From Desulfolinea sp050305405 (GTDB lineage: Bacteria > Chloroflexota > Anaerolineae > Anaerolineales > Villigracilaceae), in assembly GCA_050305405.1 (NCBI GenBank), contig JBNLFG010000008.1, forward strand, positions 145,659-209,658: DNA of 64,000 nt, given 5' to 3'. How positions within the stretch are numbered: position 1 is the stretch's first letter; each line of letters begins with the position of its first letter. The position numbers and the translations under genes are program-made. The notes beneath the pieces were generated by a model, which ran no database searches, was not told the origin of the DNA, and saw only the letters and a list, made by a program, of their open reading frames with translations. This document shows, piece after piece, positions 8,578 through 16,349 of the stretch.

Positions 8578-9996
8578 ATGTCTAGCAAGATTTTCAAAAG
8601 CCTCGTTATGTTCGCCGTTGTTATGGCGCTCGTCTTGGGTGCCTGCACCCCGGCAGCCACCCCCGCTCCAGCAGAGGAACCCGCTGCCCCCGCAGAAGAA
8701 GCTCCCGCTGCCGAAGAACCCGCCGCTCCTGCTGAAGAAGCCGAGCCGATGGGCCCCGCAATTGACCCCACTGGCCAGACCGTAACTTTCTGGCACGTTT
8801 GGGGCACTGGCGGACCAAATGAAGCCATGCTCGCCATTGTGGATGAATTCAATGCCACCAACGAGTGGGGCATCACCGTCGAAGCAGTTGACCAGGGCAA
8901 ATATAACGATCTGGAAGATTCCTTCAACGCTGCCGTTCAATCTGGTGATCTGCCTGATCTGGTCACTGGCTATACCAATGCGATGGCAAACTGGTACGCC
9001 GTAGACGCTGTTGTCGATTTGGATCCCTACCTCAACGACGCTGACTTTGGCTTAACAGTCGAAGAACAGGCTGCCTTCTTCCCCGGATCCATCGAAGGCG
9101 GTAAGGCTCCCGATGGCACCTTCTTTGCCTTCCCCATCAGCCAGTCTGCAAACGTGCTCTTCTACAACTCCGGTTGGGCAAAAGAGCTTGGCTTTGACGC
9201 TCCCCCTGCAAACTACGCAGAATTCAAAGAACAGGCTTGCGCTGCTATGGAAGCCAACGCGACTGACGACGATCCCGACAACGACGGCACCGGCGGTTTG
9301 GTACTTTATGCTGGCGCATCCAACGTTGCCTCTTTCGTTTTCGCCAACGGCGGCAACATGCTCAACGCTGCTGGTGATGGTTACGATTTCACCGACCAGA
9401 CCGTTGTCGACGCTGCTGAATTCATGAAAGAACTTTGGGACGAAGGCTGTGGTTTCCCGACCGAGTCTTACCCGAATCCTGAATTTGCCAGCCGCAAAGC
9501 CCTCTTCACCATGAGCTCTACCGCTGGCTTGCCCTACCAGTTCTCCGCTTTTGAAGCTGAAGGCGCAATCCAGGACGAGTGGACAATTGCTACCTTCCCC
9601 GGCAAAGACGGCGGCGAAGCGGTTGACCTCTTCGGTCAATACGTGGCAATTGCCAACACCAACCCCGAACGCATGATGGCAACCTGGGTCTTTGTCAAAT
9701 ACCTGACTTCCCCCGAAGGACAGGCAAAATGGATCGAAGGCAGCGCCTACTATCCCACTCGCACCGACACCCTGCCGCTCATCGAAGCCTTCGGTGCTGA
9801 GAACGAAATCTGGTCATACGGTCTGTCCTTCCTGGATAGCGGTGCAGCAGAACCTGCATGGGCTTCCTGGACAACCGTCCGCCGCGATGTTGGTGATTCC
9901 TTCTATGCCATTCTCCAAGGTACCCCGGAAGAAATCCCCACCCTGCTCTCAGACTTGAACGATAAAGCTGCTGAAGCAGTAGCAGAGGTTGACTAA
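8578..9996 (+). CDS. Extracellular sugar-binding lipoprotein (ABC family 1)
   Basis: 472-residue solute-binding lipoprotein. Signal peptide with lipobox LGAC, then a low-complexity Ala/Pro/Glu linker (about residues 23-62), then a family-1 binding fold starting at TVTFWHVWG. Such proteins catch oligosaccharides outside the membrane and hand them to MalFG-type permeases, here the two genes immediately upstream. The start at 8578 is chosen because AAGGAG at 8562-8567 lies 10 bases upstream; the ATG at 8557 overlaps that site. The DDDPDNDGTGG stretch may bind calcium. A strong terminator follows 20 bases after the stop. Sugar specificity cannot be read. Confidence 0.9.
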   Translation: MSSKIFKSLVMFAVVMALVLGACTPAATPAPAEEPAAPAEEAPAAEEPAAPAEEAEPMGPAIDPTGQTVTFWHVWGTGGPNEAMLAIVDEFNATNEWGITVEAVDQGKYNDLEDSFNAAVQSGDLPDLVTGYTNAMANWYAVDAVVDLDPYLNDADFGLTVEEQAAFFPGSIEGGKAPDGTFFAFPISQSANVLFYNSGWAKELGFDAPPANYAEFKEQACAAMEANATDDDPDNDGTGGLVLYAGASNVASFVFANGGNMLNAAGDGYDFTDQTVVDAAEFMKELWDEGCGFPTESYPNPEFASRKALFTMSSTAGLPYQFSAFEAEGAIQDEWTIATFPGKDGGEAVDLFGQYVAIANTNPERMMATWVFVKYLTSPEGQAKWIEGSAYYPTRTDTLPLIEAFGAENEIWSYGLSFLDSGAAEPAWASWTTVRRDVGDSFYAILQGTPEEIPTLLSDLNDKAAEAVAEVD

Positions 9997-10019
9997 TTTC
10001 CAGTTCAAATAACAAAAAA

Positions 10020-10047
10020 AGAGTCAGAGAAATCTGGCTCTTTTTTT
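10020..10047 (+). terminator. Intrinsic terminator after the sugar-binding lipoprotein
   Basis: Stem GAGTCAGA / TCTGGCTC with one G-T pair and a GAAA loop, followed by seven T. It closes the 3113-9996 operon. Confidence 0.9.
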
Positions 10048-10122
10048 ATCCCTTTACGCTAACAGCAAGCCATCCATTTTTACATCATCAGCAACACATA
10101 TCTTTTGGTTCCTGAATTTTGG

Positions 10123-10149
10123 CAGCCTGCACCTTGTGCAGGCTGTTTT
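10123..10149 (+). terminator. Second hairpin, possible backup terminator
   Basis: A perfect 10-base stem (CAGCCTGCAC / GTGCAGGCTG, loop CTT) followed by only four T, 76 bases after the first terminator. Similar in sequence to the hairpin at 12321-12348. Confidence 0.55.
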
Positions 10150-10269
10150 CTATCACCTTTCAATATTGCAAAGAAAAAAAGATACAAACAATCACATATT
10201 GTACTTAAAAAATGTACAATACTCACGTTTCATCATTTTATTTACACATTCTGGAAATAAGAGACAATA

Positions 10270-10566
10270 ATATCTCTCACAAAAGGAACGTGGGCAAGCA
10301 ATTGAATTAGCAAACTAAAAACTAGCGATACTCTTGTTTTTTAGGGCGTAGCAAAAGCATGTTGCCCATACCCGAGACAGTTTTTTTTACCAACCTGTTG
10401 GTTTCACTCCTGAATGTAAGGAGTCTAGGCAATATGGTGCTCTACTAAAAGAATGTAGGGCGGGAAGAATCATCTACTCAACCAACGGATGCTTTTTTGA
10501 AAAAACTGTTACGTAGCTAGAACAAGGTAAAAAGGAGATGAAACGATTTCATCTCCTTTTTTTATT
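10270..10566 (+). ncRNA. Candidate structured RNA ending in an intrinsic terminator (unassigned family)
   Basis: This stretch has no protein-coding gene but a compact set of complementary arms. A 10-base closing stem pairs 10377-10386 with 10500-10509 (ACAGTTTTTT / AAAAAACTGT). Inside it lie three hairpins: 10389-10402 (ACCAA/TTGGT, CCTG loop), 10406-10424 (ACTCCT/AGGAGT) and 10439-10461 (GCTCTAC/GTAGGGC). Upstream, TGGGCAA at 10291-10297 can pair with TTGCCCA at 10362-10368. A 13-base terminator stem follows at 10531-10559 with a T run. A weak promoter (TTACAC, then AATAAT at 10266) could start a transcript of about 285 bases. I do not recognise it as 6S, tmRNA, SRP, RNase P or a riboswitch I know. 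Boundaries are approximate. Confidence 0.45.
10531..10565 (+). terminator. Strong intrinsic terminator upstream of the TadG-like gene
   Basis: Perfect 13-base stem AAAGGAGATGAAA with a CGA loop and seven or more T after it. It is the 3' end of the structured region and would also stop transcription towards the gene at 10758 unless the upstream fold prevents it. Confidence 0.85.
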
Positions 10567-10579
10567 GCAACACAAGCAG

Positions 10580-10693
10580 TTTTCATCCAAGAAACTATCA
10601 TTTCTGTTATTTCTTGGGTGAAAAAAATATGCTGTGTGATAGTGAAAAAAGTCATACAGTATCGCTCGGACAAATAATTCTGTGTCATCACAG
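10580..10693 (+). promoter_or_regulatory. Series of hairpins in the leader of the TadG-like gene
   Basis: Three further hairpins without T runs: 10580-10624 (15-base arms TTTTCATCCAAGAAA / TTTCTTGGGTGAAAA with one wobble), 10632-10659 (CTGTGTGA / TCATACAG) and 10680-10693 (CTGTG / CACAG). They sit between the terminator and the start codon at 10758. Confidence 0.4.
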
Positions 10694-10757
10694 CGTTTTT
10701 TGTCACTTATCTTTAGTTACTATTTATATTTTTTATTTCATCTCTAGGAGAAAAATC

Positions 10758-12284
10758 ATGTTCGAAAAAAGAAAGACAACAGAACGTGGACAAGCAATTG
10801 TCCTAATCGCATTAGCAATTATTGGCTTAGTCAGCTTTACTGGCCTAGCCGTTGATGCTGGTATCGCTTTTTCTAACAAGCGTCAGGCACAAAATGCAGC
10901 GGATAACGCCGCATTCGCGGCAGCATTATCGGCAATCCGTAATTCAGAAGCCACGGAGAACGATCTTGCCCTCGCCGCCGAGAACATCATGGTGAAGAAT
11001 GGGTTTGACCCCGATGATGGATCAGTGACTGTCCAGGTTAACAATCCGCCTGAAAGCGGTCCATACGCAGGGAACGACGAGTATATCCAAATCATTATCG
11101 AGACACAAGCCGAAACTTTTTTTGCCCCGGTTATTGGCATCAACGAAACAAGAAGCACTGTTGAAGCTGTCGTAAGAGCAAAAACCAGTGAAGTGAGCCC
11201 CCTATACAATGGAAGTGCTTTAGTTGCACTTAAAGACACAGGCGATAAAACCTTTATCATCAACGGTGGAAACCATGTAACTGTTGAAGGCAGCGGCATG
11301 TTTGTCAATAGCAGCGGCAGCAAAGCCTTAAAAATTGGCGGAGGCACTGTCATTAAAACAGACACAGGCATTGGCGTCGTGGGGGGGACACAAATTGCCA
11401 ATAGTGTCGAGATAGATGGATATACCGTAGAGTGGAACGCAAACAATCCACCAGTCTCCACGGGTCTATCTCAAATCCCGCTTCCGCCTGATTACTCCTT
11501 TATACCTATGCCTCCAGCACCACCTAGCTGTGCGGGCCTTCCCACCATTACAAAAAATTCTTGGAACAATTATCCTGATGGGACAGATGTCACCATCTCC
11601 CCCGGCATTTACCCAAATGGGATCACAATGCTTGGTGGCGTCACACACGTCACAATGGAAAGCGGCATCTACTGCGTCCACGACCACTTCCAGTTCAATG
11701 GTGGCATGACGGTTGATGGCGGCAACGTAAAACTTGTACCGCAAGACAATTACGACCTCGTTTTTAACGGAGGGACGATCTTAAACTTCACGAACCTCGA
11801 ATATTACGCTGAAGACGGTGATTTAATAATACACGGCGGCAATGAACTACACACAGACCGCTTTCGTTTTTTTGTTACTGGCGATGCGAATTTTCGAATG
11901 CATGGCGGTGCTGTTTTTGTCAGCAATGATACTTACTTCTACCTTCCTGAAGGAAAGGCTGAATGGAACGGTGGCTCAATTATCACAATGCAAGCTCCTC
12001 CCCAAAATGACCCTAATGGGTTTGGCGGGCTGCTGATGTACAAGCCTTGGGAAAACACTGTAGACATGGACTTCCATGGCGGTAGTGACATTAACTTAAG
12101 AGGCAGCTTTCTCTTACCTCACACCGAGCTTCAATTCCATGGCGGAAACCAACTGGATGCTATCCAAACGCAAATTGTTGCTTATACGCTTCAATTCAAT
12201 GGCGGCTCAAATATTTATGTTGACTTTAACGATGTAGACAACTATCAGGCAGCTGCCCCCCCTACTATAGAACTAGCGGAATAA
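10758..12284 (+). CDS. TadG-like membrane-anchored protein with Gly-Gly repeat domain
   Basis: 508 residues. The N-terminus (RGQAIVLIALAIIGLVSFTG, then AVDAG...NKRQAQNAADNAAFAAA) is the signature of TadE/TadG-type Flp-pilus proteins: a short basic tail, one membrane helix and an amphipathic helix. From about residue 155 the rest is a repeat built on x-G-G turns: INGGN, IGGG, VGGT, LGGV, FNGGM, VDGGN, FNGGT, IHGGN, MHGGA, WNGGS, FHGGS, FHGGN and FNGGS, mostly 15-30 residues apart, each flanked by beta-strand-like segments. This looks like an extracytoplasmic beta-solenoid (inference). ATG at 10758 has TAGGAG 7-8 bases upstream; the frame runs further upstream but without domain content. No TadE partner or Tad machinery lies nearby. 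Confidence 0.8.
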   Translation: MFEKRKTTERGQAIVLIALAIIGLVSFTGLAVDAGIAFSNKRQAQNAADNAAFAAALSAIRNSEATENDLALAAENIMVKNGFDPDDGSVTVQVNNPPESGPYAGNDEYIQIIIETQAETFFAPVIGINETRSTVEAVVRAKTSEVSPLYNGSALVALKDTGDKTFIINGGNHVTVEGSGMFVNSSGSKALKIGGGTVIKTDTGIGVVGGTQIANSVEIDGYTVEWNANNPPVSTGLSQIPLPPDYSFIPMPPAPPSCAGLPTITKNSWNNYPDGTDVTISPGIYPNGITMLGGVTHVTMESGIYCVHDHFQFNGGMTVDGGNVKLVPQDNYDLVFNGGTILNFTNLEYYAEDGDLIIHGGNELHTDRFRFFVTGDANFRMHGGAVFVSNDTYFYLPEGKAEWNGGSIITMQAPPQNDPNGFGGLLMYKPWENTVDMDFHGGSDINLRGSFLLPHTELQFHGGNQLDAIQTQIVAYTLQFNGGSNIYVDFNDVDNYQAAAPPTIELAE

Positions 12285-12320
12285 CGCCTCGCCCCGCCCT
12301 AAACCTGCTTCCCCTATATC

Positions 12321-12358
12321 GGCAGTCTGCGCCATTCAGCAGGCTGCCGTTTTCTTTT
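12321..12358 (+). terminator. Intrinsic terminator after the TadG-like gene
   Basis: Stem GGCAGTCTGC / GCAGGCTGCC (one T-G pair, 8-base loop) followed by GTTTTCTTTT. It lies between two convergent genes. Confidence 0.8.
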
Positions 12359-12388
12359 CCTTCTCAGAAGGTATATTTTTTTCTGATC

Positions 12389-13843
12389 CTAAAGAACGGG
12401 TAGTTTTATATGAAAGGTCGTACCTTTACCCAGTTTGCTGCTAACGGATATTTCGCCCCCATGAAGCTCTACGATTGATTTGGAGATTGCCAATCCCAAT
12501 CCGCTTCCTGGCAAGCGATGTTCACGCGGCAAGGTTGATTCGACACGATAAAACCGTTCAAATATATGGGGTAAATATTTGTCTGCAATCCCCGATCCTG
12601 TGTCTGTTACAGCAACGCTCAAAGAATTACCTGTTTTATCATGCTGCAATGTTAGGCTAACTTCATCCCCCTGATTTGAATGTTTCAATGCGTTATCAAG
12701 CAAGTTTGTCAGGACACGTCGAAGTTGTTCTTCATTTGCCAGGGTTGTTGGCAAATTTGAAGTGGATACAAGACTGAGCTGAACCTTTTTTCTCTCTGCC
12801 CGCACACGAAAAGTAGCGCAAACTTCTTCTGCAAGCAAGCCCAAGTCAACCTGATCCTGTTTACCAGATTCCATCCCTGCCTCGAGCCGAGATAGATCGA
12901 GCAAATCATTAACCATTTTTCCTAGACGGTCTATTTCCTGTTCAATCTCCGTCAGAAAGCGTTCTGAAACCTCAGGGTCATTTACAGCACCTGTACGCAA
13001 AGCTTCTACCCGTAATTTGACTGACGTAAGTGGCGTGCGTAATTCATGGCTCGCATTTGCTACGAAAACACGCAACTCGGCCATATGCCCTTCTACGCGG
13101 CTAGCCATACTGTTAAAGGTCTCTGCCAAAAGGCGTAATTCCTGCGGCCCGGTTGGGGTGGCGCGAGCGGCCATATCTCCTCGGCGCAGACGCTCTGATA
13201 TCGATGTTAATTCTTCAATAGGGTGGGCCAGGTTTCGCGCTAAAAGCCAGCCAACAACACTAACGCCCAAAGTAACCAGCAGGGCACTCAATACAAGTAA
13301 ACTTAATAAACGTTGCTGGGATGTAAATGTCATTGCCAACGCAAGTGGCGTTTCTAAGCGCAAAACGCCAAAGACTTCATCTTCATGCTCAATACGAACA
13401 GCCACATAGAGTGTATCAATACCGGCTTCGCTTTTACGGATAAAATCTCCATCCCCAATCTCATCCTGCAAAGCGATGAAAAATTCGGGGGTTGTCTCCA
13501 TATCGGCTTGATGAGCAAGACTGCCATCACTTTTATATATTGGCGTACCGTCGACTAAATAGACTGTGTACACAATATTTCTTTCATCGATTAATAAATG
13601 ATCGATCGTGTTATACACATCGGCATAAGACATACGACCTTCGATAAGTTCATTCAGAGGGTCTTCCAATGTATTGCTGGCCGCAAAGGCCAAATCTTCC
13701 AGATGGTGTTCGACCTGTTCCTGTGATGCCTTAATGATGGAGCGGCCCGCAAAGATAGAGATTGCCCCAATGCTAACAATTGCAACCAAAAGGTGAGAGA
13801 GTGTTAATCGGGTATACAGGTTATAGGGCATCGGGAGTTTCAT
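12389..13843 (-). CDS. HAMP-containing sensor histidine kinase
   Basis: 484-residue membrane kinase, partner of the regulator encoded just upstream. Membrane helix 1 at about residues 15-35, an extracytoplasmic sensor region of about 140 residues, helix 2 at about 180-201, HAMP at 201-255, HisKA dimerisation domain with the phospho-acceptor His266 in NASHELRTPLTS, and an HATPase domain with N box (RRVLTNLLDNALKHS), G1 (DTGSGI) and G2 (GSGLGLAISK) boxes. The sensor region is not recognisable by eye. The ATG overlaps the regulator stop by four bases, so the two are co-translated. Position next to the 18-, 11- and 51-haem cytochrome genes suggests redox or electron-acceptor sensing (inference). 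Confidence 0.93.
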   Translation of the reverse strand: MKLPMPYNLYTRLTLSHLLVAIVSIGAISIFAGRSIIKASQEQVEHHLEDLAFAASNTLEDPLNELIEGRMSYADVYNTIDHLLIDERNIVYTVYLVDGTPIYKSDGSLAHQADMETTPEFFIALQDEIGDGDFIRKSEAGIDTLYVAVRIEHEDEVFGVLRLETPLALAMTFTSQQRLLSLLVLSALLVTLGVSVVGWLLARNLAHPIEELTSISERLRRGDMAARATPTGPQELRLLAETFNSMASRVEGHMAELRVFVANASHELRTPLTSVKLRVEALRTGAVNDPEVSERFLTEIEQEIDRLGKMVNDLLDLSRLEAGMESGKQDQVDLGLLAEEVCATFRVRAERKKVQLSLVSTSNLPTTLANEEQLRRVLTNLLDNALKHSNQGDEVSLTLQHDKTGNSLSVAVTDTGSGIADKYLPHIFERFYRVESTLPREHRLPGSGLGLAISKSIVELHGGEISVSSKLGKGTTFHIKLPVL

Positions 13844-14538
13844 TCCAACTCCTCGGCTCCGGCAAAGCGATAGCCATATCCACGCACGGTTTGAATATAC
13901 CTAGGGCTGGCCGGATCCGTTTCGATTTTTAGCCGAAGCCAGCGAATATGAACATCTAAAGTGCGGGTCTCACCAACCCAGTCTATGCCCCAAACTTCAT
14001 TAATCAAGTTGCTGCGGCTGATCGCTTGCCCCATATTGGTCATTAGCATAGTGAGAAGGTCAAACTCTCGGGAAGAGACCTGAATTTCCTGATCGTTTTT
14101 GAATAATCGCCGAGCAACGATATCCAAACGTAGGGGGCCTGCCTGGATAAGTTTGGAAATATCTGCTTTTTGATCCAGCGCTACGCGGCGCAAAACAGCC
14201 TGAATGCGCGCAAGAAGCTCGCGGAAGGAGAAAGGTTTAACGAGATAGTCGTCGGCACCCACTTCCAGACCCAGGACACGGTCGATTTCGTCGCTGCGGG
14301 CAGTGAGCATAATGACTGGGGTGGTACTAAAGCTTCTTAAGCGGTGGCAAACTTCTCTTCCGTTAAGATCCGGAAGCATTACATCCAGCACGATAACATC
14401 GGGCTGAAATTCAGGCACAATCGCCAGCGCTGACTCTCCATCTTCCACAGCTTTGACTTCAAAGCCTTCCTGACGGAGGCTGTAGGTTAGTGAGTCAACG
14501 ATAAGGCGTTCGTCATCTACGACAAGGATTCGTGGCAT
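13840..14538 (-). CDS. OmpR/PhoB-family response regulator
   Basis: 232 residues: receiver domain with acidic pocket VVDDE, phospho-acceptor Asp52 in VLDVMLPD, Thr in MLTAR and Lys in VKPFS, then a C-terminal winged helix ending RTLDVHIRWLRLKIE...VRGYGYRF, typical of the PhoB class. First gene of the two-gene operon with the kinase. It diverges from the multihaem cytochrome gene at 14786 across a 247-base gap that contains three TTAAC-type boxes in 11-base register, the spacing used by PhoB/PhoP regulators. Self-regulation and control of the cytochromes are therefore plausible but inferred. Confidence 0.95.
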   Translation of the reverse strand: MPRILVVDDERLIVDSLTYSLRQEGFEVKAVEDGESALAIVPEFQPDVIVLDVMLPDLNGREVCHRLRSFSTTPVIMLTARSDEIDRVLGLEVGADDYLVKPFSFRELLARIQAVLRRVALDQKADISKLIQAGPLRLDIVARRLFKNDQEIQVSSREFDLLTMLMTNMGQAISRSNLINEVWGIDWVGETRTLDVHIRWLRLKIETDPASPRYIQTVRGYGYRFAGAEELE

Positions 14539-14629
14539 AGGGCTTTCCTTTAGGTGTTTCTGATACTAATTAGGCTCTTCTATTTAGTGTAGCCCATTTC
14601 TCCTATAATTGGGTGTTTTAGGATTTCTC

Positions 14630-14681
14630 TTAACCGAATCTTAAACTTGTCGTGCTTGATTGTTAACTGCTTACTTATCTA
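14630..14681 (+). promoter_or_regulatory. Candidate PhoB-type direct repeats and promoter in the divergent gap
   Basis: TTAACC (14630), TTAAAC (14641) and TTAACT (14663) start at offsets 0, 11 and 33, all multiples of 11 bases, matching the same face of the helix. A TATCTA at 14676-14681 lies 7 bases after the last box, where a -10 element of a PhoB-activated promoter would be, reading towards the cytochrome gene. A separate perfect TATAAT occurs at 14604-14609 on the same strand. Confidence 0.5.
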
Positions 14682-14785
14682 AGAACACTAAACTTTGGGG
14701 GCTATGAATGAGAAAACGGGTTACCAACTTTTAGATCAGAGATTCACAATGTGGAGAAATCTACGCTTGGTGAGTGGAATTTTTT

Positions 14786-16237
14786 ATGCACAGAGCTAAT
14801 TCTGCGGCTGTTCTTTTCAGCCGAGCATCTACCATTTTATTGCTGCTCGCTTTGGGTATTTGGGGCTGGAAACAAAAAGGCATGCTTTTTAGCCCTGGGC
14901 GCCTAAGCGCAAAAGAACAACCCGGCGTGACCCTGCAAGGATTTAATTCTCATGCGGAATTTGAAAAAGAGTGCAAACGCTGCCATCAATCGTTAAAAAC
15001 GCAACAGGCTTTTCTATGTGCCGATTGCCACAGCAATATTACCGACGAAATCGATTTGCAGGATGGCGTTCACGGTCAATTGGATCATGTGATGCGATGT
15101 GAAAGATGCCATCCTGACCATCGCGGCGCAGATTTTGATCCGGCACAGGCAGCACTGGCATTTTTCGATCATGATATTACAAATTTTCGTTTAATACGAC
15201 ATCAATTTGATTTTGACGCTACACCACTGGTTTGCTCAGAGTGTCATCTTTCCCCTGAGTTCGATGCCAGTAATCAAGCCTGTGAAGCGTGTCATTTATT
15301 AAACGAAGAAAAAGACTTTATGACGCAACATATCTTTGATTTTGGCAGAGATTGTCTGGCTTGTCATGATGGTGAAGATAGCATGGCTCGCTTTGATCAT
15401 TCAGAAACAAGTTTCTTGTTGGAAGGCCTTCATACAGAGGCGCAATGCGCGGAATGCCATATCGATGGTCAATTTGAAGGGCTTTCGACAACTTGCTCAG
15501 AATGTCACACAGAACCTGAAATGCACACTGGATTATTTCTGGAATCATGTGATACCTGCCATAGTGCGGATGGCTGGTCTCCTGCGCTTTTGGAAAACCA
15601 GATATTTGAGCATAGTAGCCAAGCTGGATTTAGCTTGATACGCCACACCAAAGATTACGAGACCCAGGCATTAACCTGTATAAGCTGCCACCAGAATGAT
15701 CTTAAGGAATTTGAAGTGCAAACCTGTATCACCTGTCACCGTGACTACGATGCCGAATTTATGGGGCAGCACCAAGTTGTTTATGGGGCAGATTGCCTCG
15801 GTTGTCACGATGGGCTTGACCGGTATAGCGATTTCAAACATGAGGATGTCTTTTTACTGGATGGCAAGCACGCTACAACTACCTGTGAGAGTTGTCATCA
15901 TGACCATGTTTTTCAGGGAACACCATCCCTTTGCGTCGAATGTCATGCAGAACCTGCTATCCACGCCAATTGGTTTGGTTTGAAATGCCAAAATTGTCAT
16001 ACCAATGATGCCTGGATTCCTGCAGCAATGTTAAGGCATGGATTTCCTCTGGAGCATGGCGATGGCGATCCACAAAGCTGCACAACTTGCCACGTTGATA
16101 AATATACAGTCTACACCTGTTATGGATGCCACGATCACGAAAAAGCTTCTGTTGAATTGAATCATATTCAGGCAGGCATATCGGTGGATGAGTTACAAAA
16201 TTGCGTTGAATGCCATTTATCGGGAAAGATTGAATAA
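14786..16237 (+). CDS. 18-haem c-type cytochrome
   Basis: 483 residues with an N-terminal membrane segment (ASTILLLLALGIWGW) that acts as signal peptide or anchor, then 18 CxxCH motifs by my count, from CKRCH to CVECH, spread over the whole chain. Many spare histidines (HIFDFG, FDHSE, FKHED, EHGDGD) could be distal ligands, so most haems are probably bis-His and low potential. It would act outside the cytoplasmic membrane as an electron carrier. GTG at 14774 is an alternative start; ATG at 14786 has GAGTGG about 8 bases upstream. First gene of a cytochrome cluster that continues with 11- and 51-haem proteins. Unlike those, its haem spacing is irregular, with no tandem repeat. Confidence 0.92.
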   Translation: MHRANSAAVLFSRASTILLLLALGIWGWKQKGMLFSPGRLSAKEQPGVTLQGFNSHAEFEKECKRCHQSLKTQQAFLCADCHSNITDEIDLQDGVHGQLDHVMRCERCHPDHRGADFDPAQAALAFFDHDITNFRLIRHQFDFDATPLVCSECHLSPEFDASNQACEACHLLNEEKDFMTQHIFDFGRDCLACHDGEDSMARFDHSETSFLLEGLHTEAQCAECHIDGQFEGLSTTCSECHTEPEMHTGLFLESCDTCHSADGWSPALLENQIFEHSSQAGFSLIRHTKDYETQALTCISCHQNDLKEFEVQTCITCHRDYDAEFMGQHQVVYGADCLGCHDGLDRYSDFKHEDVFLLDGKHATTTCESCHHDHVFQGTPSLCVECHAEPAIHANWFGLKCQNCHTNDAWIPAAMLRHGFPLEHGDGDPQSCTTCHVDKYTVYTCYGCHDHEKASVELNHIQAGISVDELQNCVECHLSGKIE

Positions 16238-16307
16238 ATTTTATCCGTAACTTTTTTGGCCATTCAGCGACGGTTAAAAAAAGTCTCTGCTTGTTTTTCA
16301 TTATTCA

Positions 16308-16327
16308 CCAGCTTTTCAGAAAGCTGG
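16308..16327 (+). other. Intercistronic hairpin between the 18- and 11-haem genes
   Basis: Perfect 8-base stem CCAGCTTT / AAAGCTGG with TCAG loop and no T run, 9 bases before the Shine-Dalgarno site of the next gene. It may stabilise or separate the two messages. Confidence 0.4.
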
Positions 16328-16349
16328 CCACAAAGAAAGGAAGGCTAAT

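Noticed and set aside
9052..9639. 195-residue minus-strand frame
   Set aside because: Antisense to the sugar-binding lipoprotein, no start signal.
10270..10566. tmRNA, 6S RNA, RNase P RNA or SRP RNA
   Set aside because: None of the hallmark sequences I know for these RNAs is visible, so only an unassigned structured RNA is reported.
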